Source of the DNA: Ptiloglossa arizonensis
Lineage: Eukaryota > Arthropoda > Insecta > Hymenoptera > Colletidae
Direction of reading: 5' to 3'
Assembly (NCBI RefSeq): GCF_051014685.1
Contig: NC_135055.1
Location: 1,612,001 to 1,676,000, forward strand
DNA length: 64,000 nt
Below, in pieces: positions 37,739-47,313 of this stretch (its first letter is position 1; every line of letters begins with the position of its first letter). The notes under the pieces were generated by a model. That model was not told where the DNA came from, made no database searches, and was given only the letters and a program-made list of their open reading frames with translations. Both the position numbers and the translations under genes were made by a program.

Positions 37739-39564
37739 CCTGGAAGACGTACGAAGTACACCTTAATACACCGAAATCGTCGGTAGTTGTAGCGTTGATC
37801 GCCTCGCGTTTCAGTTTCAAGGGTTTCAACGTGCCCCACTCGGGTCCACTTGGACCATCCTGTAGAAGTTCGATCACAGTCTCGGTTTATGGCGCGCACG
37901 CGTGTTCGGCGTAGGTGGGCAAGTAGGAACAAGCGGCGAACAACGCGCTTATTCAAATACATTCAATTAATTTCCATAGGAAGACAACAATGGCTTCCAC
38001 GCCGTGTAATCGTCCTCGCCGATATGGCTCGGCTGGTATATGCCTACGTTTCGTGGGACCGTACCTAACGGCATTAAATCTTCACCGTCTTACTTATCTC
38101 GAATCTGTTCGCGAAATATTATCCCCCCGCTCGCGTCAATAAACCACCGACCCGCGTCGTTTGTAACTTTGTATGACACGAACGCTGGGAGAACGGATAT
38201 TTTCAATTTTATCGCCGCGCGCATCGCACGCGGAATTTGCTTCCAGCGGATTGCGTCGTATTGTTTTTAATCGCGTCGCGGAGGATATGCAACCACCGCT
38301 GGGAGAGTTTCGTCGTGCAATGTTCATTGTAATTTTTCGGTGAAATTTTACCTTTCACCGTGTACATCTCGTGAAATATTACACACGACGCGACTATTAT
38401 CGCTGTAGCGGTTCTTCTTTTTGAAAAGAATTATGTTTTCTTGTTTTTTTTGTTTTATATAGTTTATGTTACATTTATGTAACATCGATTCTGCTTAAAT
38501 GTATTTGTTGGGATCTATTGTTGGGTCGTTGGAGAGATTTTCGAAAACTTTATTCGACACTCCAGATATTTTCTTCGGAAGGTTAGTATGGAGGAAACAA
38601 AAATTTAACGTTTTTTTTAAATGAAAATATAGAAAAAACAGTGCTATTGATGTACAAGTTTTTAACTTTAACTGTATGTGTGTGTGTGTTTTTTTACATT
38701 TTTATGATATTCACCATTGTTAAGTATTATTTTCTCACATAATGCGTTCTGCTCCAAAATTTCCAAAATTTCCAAAATCGAAGAGACGAAAGAATCTCTA
38801 CCTAACCTACGACTTAAACATTACTATCCCACTACTATTAGACGCGAGTTCGATGAATAATTGAACAACACGTTTATCGATGTCCTATCCACGTGTTACG
38901 TGCAGCAATTACGCGAAAAGTACCATATACCGTTTTACTCGACGATTTTATAAAATACCCAACTGCAAACGATACGATAGGTACCATTCGGGATGTAAAA
39001 ATGGCGGACGAGGTGAGCCTCTCCTTCACCCTGTTACAAGTTAACTTCGCCGACCAATGGAAAGCGATTAATTCTTTGAAACGATCGACAAAATTCTAAA
39101 ACGAAATACAAGAGATCGCCCGTGTAAAAAGATCGTAAATGTTTCGATATCGGGGTGGGTGACAATAAGCGCGGTGCTAAAGGAAGCCGCGAACAAGATT
39201 CGACAGCCAACGGGTCGGGTGTCCCGGTTTACAGTCGACACGCCGATTAGCCGCGTAATTGTAGGTAATTCGTAATTAACTCCGTTTTTCTCTGGTCCGG
39301 CCGTTCGATATAATTAATCGCTCGTTGGAAGTATCCCGAAGGTATTCCACGGTACATCGGGACGGTAAAAGGAGAAAAGCAGAGGCGAGGACAGAGAGAA
39401 AGAGGGGGAGAGATATCGGCGTAGCAAGCTGTGAATGGCTGCGCCCTTGATGGAACGGAAGAGGAGCAACGGGAGGGGAAGTACAAGAGGGGCGGTTAAT
39501 TAATGGGGCGGCAACCGACCACTTCCCTTGTGCGTTTTCTCCTTCTACCTCTTTCCGGCTAGCT
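37739..39564. other. Presumed intron 1; mixed DNA
   Basis: Contains locally CpG-rich DNA (37,740-38,340 and 39,100-39,500) with no recognised exon. At 39,001 the short string ATGGCGGACGAG is followed by GTGAGC, which looks like a start codon plus donor but also contains a perfect PHO-type site on the opposite strand (CGCCATTTTTAC). Confidence 0.35.
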
Positions 39565-40025
39565 CTCACCTTTTCCTTCTGATTAGCTCTCTCCCGGCGT
39601 CTTGGATTTTCGCGCTCTCCACTTCGTCTTTTTACCTTTTGCGCTCTCTCGAACCCGCGTGCACGTATCGTGAAAATATCGATGATTATTTTTATTCTTT
39701 TCTTTTCTTTTTTTTCGTTTTTAAATTTCACCTATCTGTACAAACTGTGAACCTCGCCGTTACAGTAGAAAAGTAGTCAGTTTGCAAGTAATCTTCAGTA
39801 ATGTTTAATTTTCAATTTAGTTGTTCATTTCTTACCTTTTCCCGACTAGCTCTCTCCTGGCGTGCACGTATCGTGAAAATGATTAAAATAATCGATGATT
39901 ATTTTTATTCTTTTTTTTTTTCGTTTTTAAATTTCACCTATCTGTACAAACTGTGAACCTCGCCGTTACAGTAGAAAAGTAGTCAGTTTGCAAGTAATCT
40001 TCAGTGATAATTTTCAATTTAGTTG
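39565..40025. repeat. Direct repeat of ~190 bp (202-bp spacing)
   Basis: The segment TTTCACCTATCTGTACAAAC followed by TGTGAACCTCGCCGTTACAG and on to CAAGTAATCTTCAGT occurs at about 39,725-39,800 and again at about 39,930-40,005, with GCACGTATCGTGAAAAT upstream of each. The upstream block TTCCTTCTGATTAGCTCTCTCC is also duplicated, and the second copy lacks about 55 bp of the first. Confidence 0.9.
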
Positions 40026-40082
40026 TTGATTTTTTGCATTGCTTCGTGTCTTCGAATTTAATTCAGTAGTAGATTTATTCTA

Positions 40083-40222
40083 TCAGGTTGTTCGGAAAGT
40101 CATTTCGTTCTTGTTTTTTTTTTTTTTTGGAAAATCAAACACGATTTTTTTAGAGTGTATAAACATCTTATTAAATTATATATTCTCCATTTTGGAATAT
40201 GAAATGACTCCGAACAACCTAA
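40083..40222 (+). mobile_element. mariner-type MITE, copy B
   Basis: A 140-bp element. The left terminus TCAGGTTGTTCGGAAAGTC and right terminus (complement TTAGGTTGTTCGGAGTCATTT) are inverted repeats, with TA flanks at 40,081-40,082 and 40,223-40,224. The interior contains AACACGATTTTTTTAGAGTG and TTATATATTCTCCATTTTGG, shared with copy C and, inverted, copy A. A T-rich run expands the left arm. It encodes nothing. Confidence 0.93.
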
Positions 40223-42734
40223 TAGTATAATTCTACAATGGAACTCCACGAAAGGAGACGGTTCGATTCAATCGTGCGTATTCATTTATTTAACCGGGCA
40301 ACTTTGTAAGGCGTACAATAATATAGCAATAATCGTTACGCTGCAATACACATATCCGATAAATTGGGTAAAGTAAATACACACTTATGTGGCGTGTGTG
40401 GCGGACATTAGCGATACTTCGAACGAGTACAGTGATTCGCTAAAGAAGTTGAAATTGCAACAGAACTCGTTTGTAAAATTATACGTTCTCGTCGCTGATT
40501 GTGCCCGAGTTTCGAAGCGTATAACTTTGCAAGAAAATAAGGATTTCATTTTTACCTTGCTCATTTACCTTCCGAGGTATACAAGTCCCTTATAATTGAT
40601 TACATCGCCAGCACATCGGTAGTCATTCCGCTTCGGAACGTGTCAACTTTCCATTTTAAATAATTAATTTTTTTAAAAAAGAAAAGTAAATCCAACGAAC
40701 ACAAGAGCTTCTTTAATGTACTTCTTTAACATACTTCTAATTTAATTCCTGGTATCGCTCGTGTAGTTTATACTTAATTAACAATACGTAGTTATACACC
40801 AAAGAATTCGAATGTTGTATTATTCTAACAATCTCCAATCAGAAGTTGGCCAGTTACGAAATCGATTTTCTCGTGAATTCTTCAGAAAACATATTTATCC
40901 CACTTTTTCGATTTATTTTTGCATCTAGAATTACATCCCTTTTCTCTTGCACCACTCATTGCAAGACACCCTATAATATAGGGTCTATATAATGCTGTAT
41001 GGTTCGTGATGGTTTCAAGGTAAGATCGTGGCAACAGTCGATGATTAAGAGTATTAAATCTCTCCGGTACCGCCTCCTGTTTTTTCCGTCACTTTCGAAC
41101 CTCTTCTTCTTCTTCGTGAGTCTACTACCCTCGAAGGTGACGCCTACGCTGACGCTGCCGCGTCGTTATTTGTCTTCGAAGATACACCGATTACTCATCG
41201 AGGACAAACGATATTAAATCGAAGGACTTTTCTTTCGCTTTATGCCCCACTCTACCACCGACAGATACTCTGGCGTTAGTTTCGTTTGATCGTCCCCGGT
41301 AATTTAAAATTGAAAATTATCCAACGTGAATGTTTCGATACTTTGGAATCTTGATCTCCGGTAATTGCAATCATTCATTTTTTTCCTCTATTTTGTTTAT
41401 TCAGAACAGTCCAGAAACATGGTAATCTACCGTATTAAATAATCTCGGTTGCATGAGTTTTTTTTTTACAATTTTATTAGTACGAGTGACGTATGTTATT
41501 TGATAGAATTGAAGCTGCCAACAGATTAGGCAGACTGGGTTTCTTTAATATTCACGATCACCGTTAGATAGGTCGATATAATACGGCGCTTTCTCGTAAA
41601 ATGTATCAAAAATACATTTCCCACGTGATACCTAACCCAAGAATGCTTCTATCCGGTATCATCGGACTCCTCTAGATCCTCGATAACGCTCGAGGAATCC
41701 AATGCACGGTAATTTGTTTCAAGATGACTTCGAAGTCCATCGTTCTCGGTTACCAAACTCATCCGCGACGACCCTCCGGAATCTTTCGAATTTACATTCT
41801 TTCGAGCAAACGGACGCGTCCATCGAGACGGTCGAAAATTTAATAAACAGTTTTCCAGGAGGTTTTATTAACTGTTTTTTTGAATCCTCGTGAATCGATG
41901 GCAAATATTGACGTTCGAGCTGGAAACTTCCTCCGCTCTGGTCGTATTTTACTTCCGATAACCGCGAAACCAAGAGATAAGAATTTAGCCAAGTTCTTTG
42001 AAATCGGGAGTCTATTGTTCAATATTCCATGAAAACGTCTCTGTTTATTTCAGCGGCGTGCAGCATTGTCTAGCATTACTCGGAGATAATACTTTTCGCT
42101 CGAATGGAAGTTTATTTTATTGTTAATTTATACTCGGTATCGTCGATTTTTCATGAGAAAGATACACAATTATTATATTCGACGTAAATTTGAAAACAAT
42201 AAGATTTTATAGATAAGATGTTCCTGGAACGTACAAAAACCTAAATTTTCACAGGAGAAGCAAACATTAAATTGTTTTCAATTTCTATGTATTTAGAAGC
42301 GATGTACTTTTCACGACAAATTTTTTAAAATAAATTTCTTTTCTTATTACGCGTCCGTGGTGCAGATGTTTCGATATTAATAGACGAAAAAGCGAAGAAA
42401 TGGGACAATTGCGCCAAAATTGGGACGGCTACTTCAACCTAACCTTGCAAGCTATTAGATAGCGTCTTTCAAAGAGAAAGACATCTTGTAATCCAAAGGG
42501 TGCCAAACCTAACTTCGTAATAAAATCAATACAGATATTTTTATCGCGAGAACCGTCAATTTATAAAACCCAAAAATTATTCCAACATTCTAACCTCACA
42601 TTATTTACGCACGCTCTCACTCATTGTTTACACTCGTAGAAAATTTTCAATCTCGAGAGCAATCAATTTATTCGTATTGTACAATCAAATGATTATATTT
42701 AAAAAACATTCGATAAATAAATACCAATCGTATA
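40223..42734. other. AT-rich presumed intron 1, no gene seen
   Basis: AT-rich with short open frames only (under 90 codons, unrecognised). A direct duplication of CTATAATATAGGGTCTATAT type is seen near 40,970. No element identified. Confidence 0.4.
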
Positions 42735-43235
42735 CATTCTAACCTCATTTTATTCATTCGTTTATCGATGTACAGTGTCCACGATTCATTCGAAATAAAA
42801 ATTCGTTCTCTAACCTCACTTTATTCATTCGTTTATCGATGTACAGTGTCCATGATTCATTCGAAATAAAAATTCGTCCTTTAACCTCACTTTATTCATT
42901 TGCTCATCGATGCACAATATTCATGAGGCATTCGAAATGAAAATTTGTCCTCTAACCTCACTTTATTTATTCGCTCATCGATGTACAATGTCCACGATGC
43001 ATTCGAGATGAAAATTCGTCCTCTAACCTCACTTTATTCATTCGCTCATCGATGCACAATATTCATGAGACATTCGAAATAAAAATTTGTCCTCTAACCT
43101 CACTCTATTTATTCGCTCATCGATGTACAATGTCCACGATGCATTCGAGATGAAAATTCGTCCTCTAACCTCACTTTATTTATTCGCTCATCGATGCACA
43201 GAGTGTTCACGGTGCATCGTTCGAGATGAAAATTC
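42735..43235. repeat. ~71-bp tandem repeat, seven copies
   Basis: Units start with TCTAACCTCACTTTATTCAT, then TCGCTCATCGATGCACAAT, then CATTCGAAATAAAAATTCGT. They are spaced about 71 bp apart (TAACCTCA near 42,740, 42,811, 42,882, 42,953, 43,024, 43,094 and 43,164). A decayed forerunner lies at about 42,590. The array ends against a CpG-rich island. Alternate units resemble each other (for example units ending in CATGAGACATTCG), suggesting amplification of a dimer. Confidence 0.93.
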
Positions 43236-43984
43236 GTCGTCGATCGTCGATCGTTCCCCAAAAATTTTCACCCTCGAGGACGCTTCTTGCGGTCGTCCAT
43301 CGACAGTCGATGTCGTCGGGGGTCCAAGGAAAAATCACCGCGGTCCCAGAGAGCCGCGCGTTCTCCAAGTTTCTGGTCCGCGAATTCTCGGCGCGCTTTC
43401 TAAAAACCGGCCGTATTTTTCGCGGTACAGGCGCGGTACACCGAGCCGGGGGACGGCCTGGAATTCCACGATGCGAAGCCGCCAGGCCCCGTGGGGCGGT
43501 TTTTCCCCGTTCACCGGGGGCCCCTTTATTCGTGTTGTCCTAATTCGAAGCGAGTCATCGGAGCGCGGAGGGCACTGGAATGCTCGCTGGCATGCGGTGC
43601 CACTCGTTCTGCTCCGGTCCCTTCTCCTTTCTGGCGCTGGGCCTCCTGCTCCCTCCAGCTGGATACACCGCTCGGAACCCCGGTAATTAATTTAACTTCT
43701 TGCCCCGACGATGGCGGCTGCTAATGGTTTTCTTGTACCCTGTGCGAAACTCTCCGCGTCGTCTCGCCTTCGCCTTGCTCGGCCACCAGCCGCTTGCGAC
43801 AACTTGAAATATTCTTCGCGGTTGTCCTCGGTTTTCGGTGCTCCGTTGATGTTTCGCTCTTTTTTTACACTTTCGCATGGCCAAGACGCCCTCTTTTACC
43901 GAGGAAACTCTAACGTTTGGAACTTGGTTCTTCCGTTGGGGTTGGTACCTCGCGATGAAGTGCAGGATACCCTATGAACGGAAG
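43236..43984. other. CpG-rich island with small unrecognised ATG frame
   Basis: The island covers about 43,230-43,980 between two tandem repeats. An ATG at 43,711 (context GACG before ATGG, favourable) opens an 88-codon frame beginning MAAANGFLVPCAKLSASSRL, rich in Arg, Ser and Leu and lacking acidic residues early, in the manner of an import presequence. No domain is recognised. It may be a small gene or an exon, or a by-product of GC-rich composition. Confidence 0.3.
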
Positions 43985-44235
43985 AGACATCTTCGGGTGG
44001 GAAGTGATATCGAAATACAATGATACGATAGGTAGATTCTTCTCGTTTTATTACGTTCTTATAATTATGAAGGTTTTACCACCTGGAGCTTACGGTGGAG
44101 CGTAGAATCTAGCTTATTTCGAGACTCCCCTACGAAAGGAAGGGATATGGTCTTTGGATGGAAAGTGATATCGAAATACGACAATACGATAGGTAGATTG
44201 TTCTTATTTTATTGTATTCTTTTGATTATGTGGAA
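43985..44235. repeat. Direct repeat, ~150-bp spacing
   Basis: GAAGTGATATCGAAATACAA followed by TACGATAGGTAGATT and TTTTATT occurs near 44,000 and again, slightly changed, near 44,162. CGGAAGAGACATCTTCGGGT-like DNA precedes each. Confidence 0.75.
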
Positions 44236-45606
44236 GGATCTCTGTTTGGAATTAGGAGAATAGAGAGGCCTGTTTTGAAAATCTTGTCCGACATTGCTTG
44301 TTACGATGTTTTATCACCTGGGACTTAGAATGGACTGCAAAATTTGAGTTACTTCGGTGAAGGATCTCAGGTGGAAAATAATTGAAATTTAAACTGTACC
44401 AGCGTTATTGTGTTCAATGAATCATTGAGGTAAAAAATTACTTAAAAGGAACAATTAGAAGCTGAAGAGAACGACTCTGAAAAAAATGTGAGTGTTATTG
44501 GTTAGATATTTTACTACTTCAAAGACCTGCTTAGTGTATATTGGCTGACATTCAAGAACGTAATAGGCTGACATAAAGACATAAATAGAATATTTTATGA
44601 ATAGGACACTGTATTTCTTTTTTTGGTAGTAGAATATACTACTGAAATTTGACTAAACAGTTCAGGAACATTATACGAGCTATTGTTAAGAACTCGAGAG
44701 ATTTATCCCTAGGTTTACCACGAAGTAACTGCTTCTCGACTCTACCTGGCGACTTCCTTATGTCTACCTTAGTAGTTATCAGTTAGAAAAGAATCCAACT
44801 TCAACATAGACCAATAGATTTCTCTTAGCAGGTGTCGTTTAACAATAGCTAGCCACACACGAATACTCTTTTTGCGAGGAAGATGCAGCATCTTTCCTTT
44901 GGTAAAGTTCAAGGAATTATCCTCACGTTATCATTTACTGACTCGAAAACTTTCCTGTCATCTTTTCTCGTATTTTCTCATCTCTATACGAAAGAAGAAC
45001 TTATGTTTGACTTATGATGAATTTATGATGAACTTATAATGAACTTAGATATTATTATCTAGCATTATTTTCATACAGAATCCATTTTCCCCACAGAAGG
45101 AATGCCAATGTGTGCACGAGGGGTAGCTATTGTCTCGACGCGTGAAAGTTTCGTTTCACTGTATTTCGTAGGGTATTTTCGATCGGATCGATCAACAACA
45201 CTACTGAGAGTGATATTATCATTGAATACCAGGTAATACTATTAAACGATACACACTTGTACTGTGAAATTTATTTTACAATCCACAATTTGATCCACGG
45301 ATAATTTCTCAACCGTGTCAATTATCATCACTGTCGCGAGTGACATTATTACATAACAATAGACAATATCGTTAAATTATACATATTTATTTATTACATG
45401 GCAAGTCAACGATGTCCCAAGAAGGATTTTCCATTTCGTAAGCTCATTTTCTCCATTGACGATCATAGTCTAAAGCAATACTTCACGCTACCAAGAAATT
45501 TGCACACACTGTATCATATTATGGATCATTAGTGACCTACGAAGGATTTTTCTTATTAGGTCCATATCATTCCAGTTAAGTCGATTATCGCGTTAAGAAC
45601 AATATA
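44236..45606. other. AT-rich presumed intron 1, no gene seen
   Basis: No open frame above about 60 codons of any note and no repeat structure, apart from short repeats of ATGAACTTATAATGAA type near 45,020. Confidence 0.45.
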
Positions 45607-45643
45607 ATAGGTGTTCAATATGTTTGTCGTTCGATAAAACTTA

Positions 45644-46019
45644 TTGAACAGTACTACACTGAACAGTACTGCATTGAATAGTACTATACTGAACAGTACT
45701 GCATTGAACAATACTATATTGAATAGTACTACATTAAACAGTACTATTGGGTTGTTCGAAAAGTCATTTCGTTTTTTGTTGGTGAAAATGAAACACGATT
45801 TTTTTAGAGTGTATAAACATTCTATTAAATTATATATTCTCCATTTTGGAAAACGAAATGATTTTCCGAACAACCTAATACATTGAACAGTACTATATGG
45901 AACAGTAATAAATTGAACAGTACTGCATTGAATAGTACTACACTGAACAGTACTACATTGAATAATACTACATTGAATAGTACATACATTGAACAGTATT
46001 ACATTGAACAGTACTGTTA
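45644..46019. repeat. 15-bp minisatellite (GAACAGTACTACATT), split by a MITE
   Basis: About 16 units in two blocks, 45,644-45,746 and 45,879-46,019. Variants include GAATAGTACTACATT and GAACAGTACTGCATT. Each unit contains the palindrome AGTACT. The two blocks would be continuous if the MITE were absent. Confidence 0.95.
45747..45878 (+). mobile_element. mariner-type MITE, copy C (nested)
   Basis: A 132-bp element with termini TTGGGTTGTTCGAAAAGTC and the complement TTAGGTTGTTCGGAAAATC, flanked by TA (45,745-45,746 and 45,879-45,880). The interior is nearly identical to copy B. It interrupts the 15-bp minisatellite, so it arrived after that array existed. Confidence 0.95.
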
Positions 46020-46051
46020 TCGAACGACAAAGCTCATTGAATAACCTAGTA

Positions 46052-46890
46052 GATAACACCTCTGTAACGAAGGTGGAGTTAAACGTTTCTCCCCAATGGG
46101 AGCAGAATTCCTTTCCAGTGAGTTCTCTCGGACTCGTACGAGTACATTTGTCTCGATCGTGCGATCGCGTGCCCCGATAAGTGGTCTTCCACGCGCGGCA
46201 GCGGACATCGGGGAAAGCCTGGAGCGATCTGTAACGAAACGCGTGAAATATTTTCCAACGGTTGGAGAAAACCATCTCCGTATCGCGGTTTTCCCTCGGA
46301 ACTATTCTCTCGGTGTTCCTCCGCGTCCGGAGACCTTCACCTTCGAACGGGGGGAGGGGGCCAAAGGCGGCCGGTAAATAGCTGTGTGTGCAACGTCCGC
46401 TCTGGCCGCGAGGCGTTAACGAGGCGGGCAAACACGAAGAGGACGAGGCAGCACCGGAGAGGGTGGCAAGAGGCGCGCAGGAGGATGGACGAAGGAATCG
46501 GCGGAGTGTGGAGAGGCGAAGCGAAGCGAAAGGGAGCGGAGAACGCGAGGTGGAAGGAGATCGTGTAGCATGTGGGAACAAGGATCGAAGAGGGAACCGC
46601 GAGATGGGAAGAGACGCGAGGAACGGAGAAGGAGACAGGAATGGAACAGGGCACGAAGGCGCCTTTTCAAGGCGAGGTGTGAACTCTGCCGCCCTTCGGA
46701 TCCCTCTATCGGTCTCCTCTTCGTGCATCCACCGGCACGAAAGCGCCTCTTTCCACCTTATTAAGACCCCCGACCCTGCCAGCGTACAACAACCGGACTC
46801 TCTCACGACTCCTCGCTCTCTCGCGTTTTCTCTCGCGCCGCTTCTGGCCTCTAACTTCGTGGCTCCTTCCACCACCTCGCTAGGCCTCCT
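46052..46890. other. CpG-rich island, no confirmed gene
   Basis: 46,070-46,870 is CpG-rich and purine-rich on the + strand. Several frames on both strands stay open at once (241 codons plus; 439 codons minus from a GTG), which is what composition alone would give. No domain recognised. Confidence 0.4.
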
Positions 46891-46957
46891 TTTCTTCTTC
46901 TTCTTCTTCTTCTTCTTCTTCTTCTGCTTCTTCTTCTTCTTCTTCTTCTTCTTCTTC
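46891..46957. repeat. (TTC)n microsatellite
   Basis: About 22 TTC trinucleotides with one TGC interruption, at the edge of the CpG island. Confidence 0.95.
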
Positions 46958-47096
46958 CTTCTGTCTAGTTCGCGTTCCTTTGAAGTTACACGTGCGCCGA
47001 CCGATGTACGTACCGATGTAACCGCCGGGATTTGTTTCTCAACTCTCGCAGACGGTCGATGGTTAACCTCGATCAGATTACCATTTTGGGATTCTA

Positions 47097-47313
47097 ATAG
47101 GTTGATTCGATAAGTTTTGTCGTTCGATAAGAAATGGATCTATTAGGTTCGTCACTTTATTTTTTTGAAGATGATACTATCGTTTGGATGAACATGCGCG
47201 AAGTTTCCATGTAGATCCGTCGACTCGTTCGTTCGACGCTGTTCAAAGCTGAAGTGTCATAGTAATTTTTATTTTATAATGGAGAGAACGACAAAATGTA
47301 TCGAACAACCTAG
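47097..47313. mobile_element. mariner-type non-autonomous element (second family)
   Basis: The left end ATAGGTTGATTCGATAAG followed by TTTTGTCGTTCG pairs with the right end GAACGACAAAATGTATCGAA followed by CAACCTAG. TA lies on both sides (47,095-47,096 and 47,314-47,315). The 217-bp length rules out a transposase gene. The interior is unlike the other elements, although the ends match those of the element at 45,607-46,049, about 1 kb away. The termini are also related to those of the ~140-bp MITEs. Confidence 0.65.

Larger units (their letters stand above)
45607..46049 (+). mobile_element. mariner-type non-autonomous element containing a minisatellite, interrupted by a MITE
   Basis: The left end ATAGGTGTTCAATATG followed by TTTGTCGTTCGATAA pairs with the right end TTATCGAACGACAAAG followed by CTCATTGAATAACCTAG as imperfect inverted repeats, with TA on both sides (45,605-45,606 and 46,050-46,051). 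The same terminal sequence bounds the element at 47,097-47,313. The interior is an array of ~15-bp units (GAACAGTACTACATT), and the MITE at 45,747-45,878 sits inside that array. Without the MITE the element would be about 310 bp. The frame 45,556-46,875 on the minus strand runs through the array because its unit length is a multiple of three; it starts at GTG and is not a gene. Confidence 0.72.

Noticed and set aside
45556..46875. 439-codon open frame on the minus strand
   Set aside because: It starts at GTG, crosses a minisatellite whose unit is a multiple of three, a MITE and a CpG-rich island where several frames are open, and has no recognisable domain.
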